Assembly: GCA_903893565.1 (NCBI GenBank)
Contig: CAITMU010000037.1
Span: 60,101 to 124,100 of the forward strand
Length of the DNA stretch: 64,000 bases
Direction: 5' to 3'
Source of the DNA: an uncultured beta proteobacterium
GTDB taxonomy: Bacteria; Pseudomonadota; Gammaproteobacteria; Burkholderiales; SG8-41
The first letter of the stretch is position 1. Each line of letters begins with the position of its first letter. Below are positions 26,138-34,828 of the stretch, piece by piece. The translations under genes were made by a program, and so were the position numbers. Below the pieces are notes generated by a model. That model did not search any database, was not told where the DNA came from, and worked only from the letters and a program-made list of their open reading frames with translations.

Positions 26138-26776
26138 TCATTTTTTCCATAGACTCGCCAGCCATTTTCTTTGTTCAATGGGTAGGTTTTGAGGTCGATA
26201 AAAAAATCGTAACTCCTCAAAGCCGGCCCCCCGCATGTATCCTCGCCACCCCTCTAGATCATGGTAGACCCCATAACGCTCTGCATGCCACCCCTCTTCG
26301 TTTTGTCCAAGAGGATTAGAACTAAATAAAATACCACCAGGCTTTAAGGTCTGAAATAAACACCCCAATACCTGACCCAGACACAGACTGGGAACATGAA
26401 ACAGCGACGCATTAGCAAATACCCCATCAAAAAAAGCGCTCGGTAATTGTGGCTTTAAAAAATCTTGCTCCCAGACTTCACAACCACTGAACTCGCGAGC
26501 CATGTTCACAAATTCACGGCTCCCCTCCAACCCAATAGGTTCGTGTCCAAGAGACTTTAACACTTTGAGATCTCGACCCGGTCCACAACCAAAATCAAGA
26601 ATTCGACAAGGGGGCCCCTTTTTTATTTCATCCAGCAATGCCGTCCTATTCTGACTCACGTCGTGATCTCTAGTGCCCTCAAAAAAAGACAGCGCATTCC
26701 TGTTGTAGTAATCAACATTGCGTCCAGCCAGATCTTCCCAAACACTCAGCTCCTTCTGCACTGTATATAACCTCAA
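26138..26776 (-). CDS. Class I SAM-dependent methyltransferase
   Basis: 212 residues. Motif I is LDFGCGPGRDL near residue 60, motif II the acidic GLEGS, motif IV about VFANASLFHVP and the post-motif KPGGILFSS; these form the SAM-binding Rossmann-like fold. The end FYRPQNLPIEQRKWLASLWKK is typical of a betaproteobacterial family annotated only as methyltransferase. The start is unclear: TTG at 26776 is the longest; AAGGAG lies slightly inside. The substrate is unknown. Confidence 0.83.
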   Translation of the reverse strand: MRLYTVQKELSVWEDLAGRNVDYYNRNALSFFEGTRDHDVSQNRTALLDEIKKGPPCRILDFGCGPGRDLKVLKSLGHEPIGLEGSREFVNMAREFSGCEVWEQDFLKPQLPSAFFDGVFANASLFHVPSLCLGQVLGCLFQTLKPGGILFSSNPLGQNEEGWHAERYGVYHDLEGWRGYMRGAGFEELRFFYRPQNLPIEQRKWLASLWKK

Positions 26777-27111
26777 CTTTCACAAAAAAACCATTTAGAC
26801 CCCTTTTATGAAGTTAAAAAAGACCTCAAAAAATCCTTCCGACCCCAAAACCTTTTGAGCCTTAAGGGAAGCGTTGGAATCGCAAAACACCCTCTATGGC
26901 TTCAACAGCCAACGCTCAGAGCCGCCTCACAAGAACCCTATCAGCGTTATTTACCTTTTTAGCAACACAGGGGATTTTACCCTGCCTTGGAGACAAGGAA
27001 TCACGCAATCAAATAAAAAATAATATAAATCAATGACTTAAATAAAAAAAATATCCTAATGACGCCATCTTCATCGCCCTTCATCGCCCTTAATATCCCC
27101 TATCCAAACAA
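26777..27111. other. Intergenic region before an orphan terminator
   Basis: No recognised gene. A 46-codon frame at 26896-27036 (+) lacks a ribosome site. A 10-bp unit TCATCGCCCT is doubled at 27071-27090. Because a strong terminator follows, a small RNA may be made here. Confidence 0.3.
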
Positions 27112-27142
27112 ATAGCATCCCTGCCTAGGGCTGCTATTTTTT
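27112..27142 (+). terminator. Strong terminator without an obvious upstream gene
   Basis: ATAGCA-T-CCCT-GCCT-AGGG-C-TGCTAT followed by T5: ten paired bases with a single mismatch. The nearest plus-strand gene ends 1.4 kb upstream. Confidence 0.75.
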
Positions 27143-27222
27143 CCTACTATTGCCAATTTTGCCACGAGCGACTAGAGTGATGATGCACTCATTCATTCTC
27201 AAAGAAGCTCAAACCTAGCATT

Positions 27223-28464
27223 ATGGACATTTTATTTAATCCCTCAGCACCTGCCTCCCCTGATTTGGGTGGAACTGCTTTGGGCAAGTCCAGAGCCACT
27301 CCAGTCAACTTTAGCAACATCTTAGCCAATGTTGATCAAACGACCTCTTTGAAAAGCACTAACCCCACAACGCCTTACAACACATTCAATCCTAATGGCC
27401 CAGATAACCATCAAACGCCAATAGCTTATAGCTTGCAAAATCGATTCGATACGATTGATTCTCGCTTTGCCCCAGTAACCACAACGCCCGCGCTGGCCCC
27501 CACGCAGCCCACTGTATCTAGCCCATTCGAATCAACCCATTACTCGATTAAATCGGGCGACACTTTACACTCGATCGCCAAACGCTTCTTACAAGCCCAC
27601 GGTATCAAGCCCACGAATGCACAAGTTGCAAAAGCCGTTGCACAAATCACTCATAGCAATGGCATTACACATCCTGACCTCATTTACGCAAAGCAAAAAA
27701 TCGATTTATCTTCTATCAAATCTTCCACTGCTTCGCTTCAACCTTCAGCTCAAAAAGGTTTAATACAGCCACTGAGCAATCAGCGTGTGGCTCATAATCC
27801 CTTGCCTCAGGCCACAGCAACAACGTTCCCAGTGTTTGATAAAACACTCGATGTCGCCGTTGAAAAAAATTACATACATCCGGGTGACAAACTCGCCGTT
27901 CAAGACCAAGTCCTCGAGCTTGCCGCTCAACATGGCTTTAACCCCGACCAGTTAACGCACGTCTCGTTTACTCAAGCTTCAGAAGGGGAATCTTCCAGCA
28001 CAGAAAATGCTCTGGATGAATTATATTTTTTTGATGCCCCTTTAATGGCAGACAACCTGAGTGGCCCAACCCTGGCACTCAATATCCCCCCTACGTCCAC
28101 TCCCACCCCCCAGGCCATAATTACCGCACCCGCACCAACGTTAGTCAATAATCCCGAACCCGTTGTGGCGGTAGAAAGCACAAAATTGTCTGACGTGATC
28201 TACAAAGGGGTAGTCGGTAAAGCGCTCGATATGATCCCCATGGACCCCGACAATCGGGTGACCTTACAGCAATCGAACTCGATTATCAGCGGCACAACGA
28301 CCGGACGCATGCTTGCAGTTTTAGTCAAACTGACTAACCCGATACTAACGGTTGCCGGTCTAGCATGGGGCATTTACTCAGCGAGCAAAATTACTCCAAC
28401 CGCACCGGCAAGCCCGGCCGTGGTGGATGCAACTCCGCCTCCAAAAACCAAACCTTTAGGCTAG
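27223..28464 (+). CDS. LysM-domain protein
   Basis: 413 residues. One LysM domain lies at about 106-165: HYSIKSGDTLHSIAKRFL, then THPDLIYAKQKIDL. Before and after are long Pro/Thr/Ser-rich linkers. A single hydrophobic stretch near the C terminus (about 365-388, LTNPILTVAGLAWGIYSA) could anchor it. LysM binds peptidoglycan, yet no N-terminal signal peptide is visible, so either a non-classical route or C-terminal anchoring is needed. Isolated gene. No further domain recognised. Confidence 0.75.
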   Translation: MDILFNPSAPASPDLGGTALGKSRATPVNFSNILANVDQTTSLKSTNPTTPYNTFNPNGPDNHQTPIAYSLQNRFDTIDSRFAPVTTTPALAPTQPTVSSPFESTHYSIKSGDTLHSIAKRFLQAHGIKPTNAQVAKAVAQITHSNGITHPDLIYAKQKIDLSSIKSSTASLQPSAQKGLIQPLSNQRVAHNPLPQATATTFPVFDKTLDVAVEKNYIHPGDKLAVQDQVLELAAQHGFNPDQLTHVSFTQASEGESSSTENALDELYFFDAPLMADNLSGPTLALNIPPTSTPTPQAIITAPAPTLVNNPEPVVAVESTKLSDVIYKGVVGKALDMIPMDPDNRVTLQQSNSIISGTTTGRMLAVLVKLTNPILTVAGLAWGIYSASKITPTAPASPAVVDATPPPKTKPLG

Positions 28465-28608
28465 CCAAAGGCTTGAAGGTTTAGATCCTCTATCTCGTGA
28501 TGGATGAATAGCCTTGGTTTGAATCATTCACTACCCTCACACTCCAACGATGCTTTCTGACGCGGCCCATCTGGCACAACCGTAAATGACTCTTCTTAGT
28601 CATAAATC

Positions 28609-29409
28609 ATGAACATTAAAAAATTAATTAAAACAACAATATTTATAGCCCTTTTAGGGGCTTATTTTTCAACTTTTGCTTCTGAAAAGATGATTGAACT
28701 CAATACCCGCGAAGGCGTCACCCAATCGTATCTTTTAACGATTACGCCAGAAGAGTCCCCACGATACATAGCCATTCTTTTTTCCGGAGGTATGGGCAAT
28801 ATCAACCTCAAGAAACGCGGCAATACGGCTGAAGTCAAAACCCAAAATTTCCTCATACGTAGTCGCGAAATGTTTCTCACTCATGGCATTGCCACAGCAG
28901 CCGTCGATTCGCCCTCTGATATGATCAATATGTCTGATGGATTTCGAATGAGCGACAAACATCAACAAGACATCATTGAAGTGGTGAAAGATTTACGCTC
29001 TCGATTTCCACAAACCAAAATCTATCTCGTCGGGACGAGCCGAGGCACTGTGTCGGCAGCCTACAATGGACAAGCCCTTGAAACGCAAGTCGATGGAGTC
29101 GTTTTAACTTCTTCGGTATTTAAGTCTAGTAAAAGCGGCTTAGGGCTAGCCAGTGTAGACTTCTCAAAAATTAAAGCCCCCTTACTTTTTATTCATCATC
29201 GAGAAGATGCCTGCGCCATGTGCCCTTACGACAGCGCACATCGACTGGCAGAACGCTACCCCCTCATATCCGTCAGTGGCGGCTTACAGCCGAAATCCGG
29301 CCCCTGTGATGCACTCAGTCCACACGGTTACTTTGGCAAAGAAACACAAACCATTGCCGCCATGAGTCAGTGGATAATCCATCGAGCGCTCATCGCAGAA
29401 GTCCAATAA
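28609..29409 (+). CDS. Exported alpha/beta-hydrolase-like protein
   Basis: 266 residues with a signal peptide (about 1-25, ending TFAS). The catalytic triad is visible: Ser144 in GTSRG, Asp200 in HHREDAC and His239 in SPHGYFG. Three cysteines around 202-233 may be disulfide-bonded in the periplasm. Proteins of this type are usually annotated only as hydrolases. It converges on the GNAT gene, 26 nt apart. Confidence 0.8.
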   Translation: MNIKKLIKTTIFIALLGAYFSTFASEKMIELNTREGVTQSYLLTITPEESPRYIAILFSGGMGNINLKKRGNTAEVKTQNFLIRSREMFLTHGIATAAVDSPSDMINMSDGFRMSDKHQQDIIEVVKDLRSRFPQTKIYLVGTSRGTVSAAYNGQALETQVDGVVLTSSVFKSSKSGLGLASVDFSKIKAPLLFIHHREDACAMCPYDSAHRLAERYPLISVSGGLQPKSGPCDALSPHGYFGKETQTIAAMSQWIIHRALIAEVQ

Positions 29410-29435
29410 TCTATTGCCCAAAAAAACGGACCGCA

Positions 29436-29879
29436 TTACAGATAGCGCCTCATGGGTGTCATAGCCGAATGGGCAAAACCTAGTTTTTCATAAAATTGTT
29501 GTGCCGTCGAGTTCGCCTTATCGGTCAGTAAGCTTATACGTTCACACTTCTGACTTCGCGCGTAGGCAAGCGCATGGTTCAACAACGCCCTTCCCACGCC
29601 CTGATGACGCCAATTCAGTTTCACGACCATATCCTCTAACCATGCGACTTTTTCGCCAAGCGCTGTGGATATCGTCAATAAAAGTAAAATCATCCCTACA
29701 ATGTTGCCCTCTTCTTTCGCCACAAAAATAACTCCCATCTCAGGATGGGAGATTATTGTTCGTAACCCTTTTTCGTGTTTAGACGCATCGGGTTGAAAAT
29801 CAATTTCTTGCTCAAACAAGACACATAGTAATTGCGCTAATTCACTGACATCTTCCTCGAGGGCCAAAGAAATTTTCAT
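29436..29879 (-). CDS. GNAT-family N-acetyltransferase
   Basis: 147 residues, one GNAT domain. The acetyl-CoA pyrophosphate loop is RHQGVGRALL near residue 90, followed by the ERISLLTDKANSTAQQFYEKLGF motif that ends the domain. The acceptor cannot be inferred. It overlaps the SRAP gene by 4 nt (ATGA), so the two are probably co-translated. Confidence 0.87.
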   Translation of the reverse strand: MKISLALEEDVSELAQLLCVLFEQEIDFQPDASKHEKGLRTIISHPEMGVIFVAKEEGNIVGMILLLLTISTALGEKVAWLEDMVVKLNWRHQGVGRALLNHALAYARSQKCERISLLTDKANSTAQQFYEKLGFAHSAMTPMRRYL

Positions 29880-30508
29880 TTGATAGATTCACTAGCCAAT
29901 AATTCAGGCATATATTGGATTTGCAGTAAGTCGATCGCCTGCTCAGAGCTAGCCGTAAGCCAAGTGGCAAAGTTTTCTGGCGTAATGATCACAGGTGTTC
30001 TTTTTTCATCTCCCACTTTATGAAATTGATTCATCACGGGGTGAGAATCAGCATTAATGGTTAACATAGAAAAACTAGCAATAGACTCACCATTTTGAGG
30101 GTTTACCCAACGCTCCCAGAGACAAGCGATGGCGAAAGGGCTGCAGTCTTTGAGTTGAATTTTCCATCGAACCGCACGACCTGTTTCGTAGGATGGCTCA
30201 TAGAAATGATCCACCAACACTAGCGCAAACTGGCCGTGCTTCCAAGCATTTCGATAACTGGGCTTCGTAGCAACCGTCTCCGTTCTGGCGTTATAGGTAT
30301 GACGGGCGATCAACCCATCTTTGGACCAAGCGGGGATTAAGCCAAAGCAGGCCTCACCACAAGCGCGTCTACCTGATTGCCGACTCTGGACCACGATAGG
30401 AGCCTTGCCGGTCGGGTATACCTCAGGCTCTGAAAGGCACGGCAACGCAAGGTCCCAATGCTCTCTTACCCATTCGGTGTTTTTAGTGGCGGAAAAATTA
30501 GCACACAC
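29876..30508 (-). CDS. SRAP/YedK-family protein, abasic-site DNA-protein crosslink sensor
   Basis: 210 residues. SRAP proteins (YedK, HMCES) attach to abasic sites in single-stranded DNA through Cys2 and protect them. Cys2 is present directly after a GTG start at 30508, which fixes the start. Asn73 (YNARTET), Glu104 (FYEP) and His156/His163 (HPVMNQFH) match the catalytic residues. The segment before TPVIIT is a little longer than in YedK. Co-transcribed with the GNAT gene. Confidence 0.9.
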   Translation of the reverse strand: MCANFSATKNTEWVREHWDLALPCLSEPEVYPTGKAPIVVQSRQSGRRACGEACFGLIPAWSKDGLIARHTYNARTETVATKPSYRNAWKHGQFALVLVDHFYEPSYETGRAVRWKIQLKDCSPFAIACLWERWVNPQNGESIASFSMLTINADSHPVMNQFHKVGDEKRTPVIITPENFATWLTASSEQAIDLLQIQYMPELLASESIK

Positions 30509-30775
30509 AATAAAAATTAATCCCTAGAGTCCACAATTCTAATAAAAAAAACCTGATTAAATGACTAGACCGCTCAAAACAGGGAAGGCACTCACCTAAT
30601 GCATACTGCCTCTAAAAAAAATACATGGCTCGCAAGGAATATAGGATAAAAAACCTCGAACTATTGTGTCACTTTTTTTATGCTTTTATCAAGATTAAAT
30701 CTTATTAGGAAGGTAGGGAGTAAAATATTACTGAACGTACGGCATTAACATTCATGAACCGAGGAGAATCGCATA

Positions 30776-31531
30776 ATGAGTCAAACACAAGAATTGTCCG
30801 GCAAAGTCGCCTTAATTACCGGTTCCGGCAAAAACATTGGCCGTGCTATTGCACTGTCCCTCGCAGAGGCTGGGGCCAGTATCAGCATTAATACCCGCTC
30901 TTCTGAAACGGAAGCCCAGTCAGTGCGTAGCGAAATTCTCTCTCATGGGGGTAAGGCGGAAGTATTTATTGCCGATATCACGGACCCAAATTCGGTCAAA
31001 ACCATGATCGAGGGAACCATTGCCGCTTTCGGAAGACTTGATATTCTGGTCTTGAATGCATCCGTACGACGTGAGGTTAAGTTCATTGACATGGATTTCG
31101 AAGAATGGCGACGGGTCATGTCGACCTCGCTCGACGCAAGCTTTCATTGCATCAAGGCCTGTCTGCCGCATTTAATAAAAGCCGGTGCAGGCCATATTAT
31201 TACCATAGGAGGCGATGGTGCCTTAGATGGCTCTATCGGTAAGGCCCACAGCTCTACGGCCAAATGCGGGTTAATCGGATTGGGTAAAGCGCTCGCCAAG
31301 GAACTAGCTCCGCATCAGATCCGCGTCAATTGTGTTTCACCGGGCGCTATTAATACCACTCGCCCTTCCCATCGGACAGTGCGCTCGACTAACGCGCCTC
31401 ATATTCCACTGGGTCGATATGGAGAACCCGAAGAAATTGCAGCAGGAGTACGATTTTTATGCGGCCCTGGAGGTGGATTTATGACCGGCCAGGTAATCCA
31501 TATGAACGGTGGCACTTTAATGGGACATTAA
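30776..31531 (+). CDS. Atypical short-chain dehydrogenase (FabG-like)
   Basis: 251 residues. The cofactor loop is TGSGKNIG (residues 15-22) and the NAG-type segment is LNASVR. At the active site the usual YxxxK reads HSSTAK: Lys163 is kept, but the Tyr position is Ser159 (with His158 beside it), and the catalytic Ser region reads TIGGDGA, without serine. The C terminus MTGQVIHMNGGTLM is typical. So the fold and cofactor site are intact but the triad is not; such SDR variants occur in Burkholderiales, but their chemistry is not known to me. A GAGGAG site precedes the ATG. Confidence 0.85.
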   Translation: MSQTQELSGKVALITGSGKNIGRAIALSLAEAGASISINTRSSETEAQSVRSEILSHGGKAEVFIADITDPNSVKTMIEGTIAAFGRLDILVLNASVRREVKFIDMDFEEWRRVMSTSLDASFHCIKACLPHLIKAGAGHIITIGGDGALDGSIGKAHSSTAKCGLIGLGKALAKELAPHQIRVNCVSPGAINTTRPSHRTVRSTNAPHIPLGRYGEPEEIAAGVRFLCGPGGGFMTGQVIHMNGGTLMGH

Positions 31532-31622
31532 TCTTTCCATTAAGATCTGGGCCTTCGTTGCTAAAGAACGAGGCAGCAACGTTTGCTGATCCATCACCGC
31601 TCAACGAGAAAGCCCAGACAAT

Positions 31623-31662
31623 CCCCCTCTTTTTTAGAGAAAATAAAATCTCTTAGAGGGGG
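31623..31662. terminator. Structured convergent intergenic element
   Basis: CCCCCTCT (31623-31630) pairs with AGAGGGGG (31655-31662), with AGAGA/TCTCT inside it. It lies between the convergent SDR and glutaredoxin-DinB genes; a terminator role is likely but the T runs are internal. Confidence 0.5.
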
Positions 31663-31668
31663 GGGCGA

Positions 31669-32439
31669 CTATTCCCACAACCGCTCAGGCATGGGCAATC
31701 CGGCTAGATCTTGTGCACTTAAAGGTCGATCCGCGACAATCTGCATACGCTCTAAAACTGCCGCTAATTGACGGCAGTGCTGAGCGGAGTGCCAAGTAAC
31801 ACGCTCGAATACTTTATGCGCCAACGTATCACCGTAATAGGTTTTCAAGGTTTGCGCTAACAAAGGATCTTGATTATTGCTCCACCATTTTTCATACTCT
31901 TGCCAAACAAAAGCCCCATAGGCCACAATTTGTTCTTGGCTCACCATCTCATCGGGTGGCTCGTTATCGGCAATCTTGACAGAATATTCTGCCCCATAGC
32001 AGGTCTCTAAAAAAGCCTCACCAATACGAAAAATATGGTAACAGAGCGTTCTCAGCACACGTTCACGATGAGGAATGACACGCTCTAAAAACTGTTCCTT
32101 GGGAATTTGTAGTGTCAGGCGCTGGGCTGCCAAAAATATCATTTCATATTTTTTAAATAATTGCGCAGGCGACAGTCCTTCGACCCCAGGCATTGGCAAG
32201 CCGGCAAATTTAGCAAAAGGATCCAACATTTGACCAAAAGCATACTTTTCGCCCTTAGCCAATACAGGAACCTTACGAATACCGTATTTTTCTAATAAGT
32301 ACTCACGCCCACCTGCATCGTTGAGAACATCAACGACAATCATATCTACACCATTTTTCGAAAGAAACTCTTTCGTTCTGAGGCAGCTACTTCAACCCGG
32401 TTGGGTAAAGTATACAAATTGATCATCTGTGAATTGCAT
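31669..32439 (-). CDS. Glutaredoxin-like/DinB fusion with in-frame UGA at the CxxC position (candidate selenoprotein)
   Basis: Read from the ATG at 32439 (AAAGGG 7 nt upstream), the frame gives 256 residues if the TGA at 32394-32392 is decoded. Residues 1-15 are MQFTDDQFVYFTQPG, residue 16 is the UGA, then SSCLRTKEFL. This is the start of a thioredoxin-fold glutaredoxin domain, in which the UGA sits exactly where homologues have the first Cys of PGCxxC; Cys19 remains. The fold goes on through VPVLAKGEKYAFGQ. A DinB-like helical domain (about 95-230) follows, with His in CYHIFRI and WHSAQH. An internal ATG at 32343 would start inside the fold. Alternative: a nonsense mutation. Confidence 0.72.
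32359..32375 (-). promoter_or_regulatory. Candidate bacterial SECIS hairpin
   Basis: CGAAAGA-GTT-TCTTTCG on the minus strand: a perfect 7-bp stem with a 3-nt loop whose first base is G. The loop begins 23 nt after the UGA at 32394-32392. Bacterial SECIS elements need a short stem-loop with G among the first loop bases, 16-37 nt after the UGA; all are met. Confidence 0.6.
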
Positions 32440-32574
32440 TTTGCGACCCTTTCGTCAGTTAACGAAGCTCAAATCTTCAGGCCCTATTTTAATGCCTTAG
32501 ACAATTATAATCCAAATAAAAAGCTGATAAGTTCGGTTCGAGTCTGACCCAATCCCCTCCCAATGGAACCTATA

Positions 32575-33819
32575 TTACTTAACGCTTTTTGCGTAGGGCA
32601 TTAAGTAATACATCATCCCAATGGACAATGCTCCCATTAATCCCATCGAGGCCACCGCTATTTGAGGCCCCAAGGTCTGGGCGAGCGATCCGATCACCAT
32701 ACTGCCCGCAGTCGATAGTAACTGGCTCATATTAAATAAAGCCATAGTGCGCCCTCGAAAATGGGCTGGCGAATAAGTCTGCACAATCGTATTGACTAAA
32801 GCATTGGCATGGACATGGCAAAGTCCCACCAATATCATGACAAAAGCAGAAAAAGAAAACCACGAAGAAACAGAAAATAAAACGACCACCAACCCATAGA
32901 ATAGGGAGGAGATCAACATCACTTGACCTCGAACCATTTTATGACCAGAAATAGCAATAACGCATGAACTAATTAAGGCACCCACACCCATCGCCGTTAA
33001 CAAAAACCCTTGTCCTTGCGCGCCCACGCCTAAAATATCGCGAGCAAAAACCGGCAACAAAGTGGTAAAAGGCACAATAAATAGCGACACAATCATATTG
33101 CACAATAGCCCAGCATGTACCGCCTTAGTGGCTAAAGCAAATCGCCAGCCTTCGATAATATTGGATCTTAACGAGTATTTCTTTGGCTCCTTCGCAATAG
33201 GATCGCTTTTTTTAGTGTATTGAATTTGTACGGTCCATACGGTTGCTAATAACAAGAAGATCGATTGAATGGTAAAAGAGCCTCCAGTGCCAACCAAAGC
33301 AATCGTGGCGCCCGCCAAGGCAGGCCCCACAATTCTTGCCAAGTTAAACAGTAATGCATTTAAACCGATGGCATTGGTTAAATACTCTAAAGGCACGGTA
33401 TCGGAAACCATAGCGGAGCGGGCCGGTTGCTGAAAGGCTTGCATTAAACCCACAATAACCGCTGTCACATACACATGCCAAGGCAAAATCAGATTCGTAA
33501 AAATCAAAAATGCCATGGAAGCAAATACGGCACCATTGATTGACTGAGTGATCAGTAAAATTTTCTTTCTTGAATATCGATCAGCCACACTACCTGCTAC
33601 CGGAGACAAAAAAAGCAAGGGTAACAACTGTACGCCTTTTACCAAACCCAAATCGAGTGCTGAGTTGGTCAGATGATAGATAAGCCAACCTCGAGTGACT
33701 TCGTCCATCCAAGTACCCACATTACTGGAAATTTGACCATAAGAGATCAAACGGTAGTTACGGTAACGAAGGGCCTCAAAGGCACGGATACGATATAAAG
33801 CTGAAAATAGATCACGCAT
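32575..33819 (-). CDS. MFS transporter, EntS-like exporter group
   Basis: 414 residues, about twelve hydrophobic helices. MFS signature features are visible: GSVADRYSRKKILL after helix 2 and the repeated motif AHFRGRTMALFNM in the second half. The N-terminal FRNYRLISYGQISSNVGTWMD pattern is that of the DUF894/EntS-like exporters. The inner-membrane pump may export a small molecule or drug; its substrate is not shown. Single gene. Confidence 0.88.
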   Translation of the reverse strand: MRDLFSALYRIRAFEALRYRNYRLISYGQISSNVGTWMDEVTRGWLIYHLTNSALDLGLVKGVQLLPLLFLSPVAGSVADRYSRKKILLITQSINGAVFASMAFLIFTNLILPWHVYVTAVIVGLMQAFQQPARSAMVSDTVPLEYLTNAIGLNALLFNLARIVGPALAGATIALVGTGGSFTIQSIFLLLATVWTVQIQYTKKSDPIAKEPKKYSLRSNIIEGWRFALATKAVHAGLLCNMIVSLFIVPFTTLLPVFARDILGVGAQGQGFLLTAMGVGALISSCVIAISGHKMVRGQVMLISSLFYGLVVVLFSVSSWFSFSAFVMILVGLCHVHANALVNTIVQTYSPAHFRGRTMALFNMSQLLSTAGSMVIGSLAQTLGPQIAVASMGLMGALSIGMMYYLMPYAKSVK

Positions 33820-34124
33820 TAAGGGATGCTTTCATCTCCTTGGAATTCGACTTCAACAAACGAATCCCTTTTTTAGGTTCTATGATCTTTTTCATTTTTT
33901 TCTTATTTTTTCAATCTAAATTATACATTTAAAGCGTTGAAATTTCATTTTTACTGTCCTAAACCCTATATTTTACCGCCCTATTCGCAAAAAAATTCTC
34001 CATGGACTTAAAAAGAGCATTAAAAAATTGCTGCTTAAAAAATCCCCCTCTTTTGCATTAACTGATAAATCTCAAAATGGCACAATAAGCCAAAAAACAA
34101 TAAAACCATCCTTAGGAGGCTGTA
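33820..34124. other. Intergenic region upstream of the MFS gene
   Basis: About 300 nt of AT-rich sequence without a recognised gene; composition changes sharply to GC-rich after about 34080. Confidence 0.4.
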
Positions 34125-34304
34125 ATGCCACTTCAAAACCCTGAACTGACCCCATGTCTACATCCCGGGGGGGGGTCTGGAGGCAGATTGCGAGAGGTTC
34201 GCGGGCTTTTCGTTTTAACCTTTCGGACGTTACTACAACATCCCGTGCGTGACCACGCACAAACCTCTTTCGATGTGCGATCCGGTCTAACGGCAGAGGC
34301 CTAA
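34125..34304 (+). CDS. Candidate small protein, 59 residues
   Basis: An ATG with an excellent TTAGGAGG site 5 nt upstream opens a 59-codon frame (MPLQNPELTPCLHPGGGSGG...) containing nine consecutive G bases. Not recognised; it may be the start of a truncated gene at the edge of the GC-rich island. Confidence 0.3.
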   Translation: MPLQNPELTPCLHPGGGSGGRLREVRGLFVLTFRTLLQHPVRDHAQTSFDVRSGLTAEA

Positions 34305-34335
34305 ACGCCACCGTGGCCCCCGGTGTCAGGGAAGT

Positions 34336-34378
34336 TGTCCAAGTGTTGCTGGAATCAGTGTCCAAGTGCTACCGGAAT
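34336..34378. repeat. Two 20-bp near-identical repeats, IS21-end-like
   Basis: TGTCCAAGTGTTGCTGGAAT and TGTCCAAGTGCTACCGGAAT (17 of 20 identical), 23 bp apart. IS21-family elements carry several such repeats at their ends, and the sequence reminds me of them. It may be an IS remnant at the island border. Confidence 0.4.
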
Positions 34379-34397
34379 ACGCACAAAGGCGCCAGAA

Positions 34398-34576
34398 ATG
34401 AAAGCTGCAGCAGCCCAAACGCCTTCCGTTATCGCCCGCAAGACAGCGCAACTGGCGTGACCCGCACAACGACCAAACGTCTTGCTGATGTATTGGGTGT
34501 TGACGAAACGCAAGTGATTCACCTGGCGCTGCATGAGCTGGCCACCCAGTTCCTGCCTCAATACGAGGCAGAATAG
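34398..34576 (+). pseudogene. Frameshifted antitoxin-like small gene
   Basis: An ATG at 34398 opens MKAAAAQTPSVIARKTAQLA and stops; one frame over, the sequence goes on as RTTTKRLADVLGVDETQVIH and ends LPQYEAE. Together these resemble a small ribbon-helix-helix-like antitoxin-type protein. One frameshift separates the halves, so it is probably inactive. Confidence 0.45.
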
Positions 34577-34639
34577 GTTCATGTGTACGCCGCCGCCACC
34601 GCTGTGCACGAAACACCGATCGATTGCTATTAATGTGAT

Positions 34640-34762
34640 TTTGCCGAGTCAGCGTTCGGCGAGCAGATCAATCCTAAGAACGGCGACTTTGCCGAGCCGC
34701 AGGAACCGGGACTTGGCAAAGACCCGGACATGGCCGTTATCGCTCTCCAGCGGGTGGCTTAG
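34640..34762 (+). pseudogene. Possible C-terminal remnant of an enolase-superfamily enzyme
   Basis: The frame reads NPKNGDFAEPQEPGLGKDPD and ends at the TAG at 34760. The PGLG followed by an acidic residue is common at the end of mandelate-racemase-type enzymes. The rest of the gene is absent. Weak call. Confidence 0.25.
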
Positions 34763-34828
34763 CGGTCGAAGCAGCGATAATGTTGAAGCAGTAAGAACCA
34801 AGGCGTGAAGAACTACGAGAACCGCACC

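Noticed and set aside
26118..26220. N-terminal extension of the 64-residue gene
   Set aside because: It overlaps the methyltransferase end in another frame and looks like a chance reading.
31669..32343. Glutaredoxin-DinB gene starting at the internal ATG 32343
   Set aside because: This start falls inside the thioredoxin fold; the upstream part in frame is clearly homologous and has a better ribosome site. Kept only as alternative.
34313..34576. One intact 87-residue gene
   Set aside because: Only the last 40 residues look like the antitoxin-type protein; its true start lies in another frame at 34398, so it is a frameshifted pseudogene.
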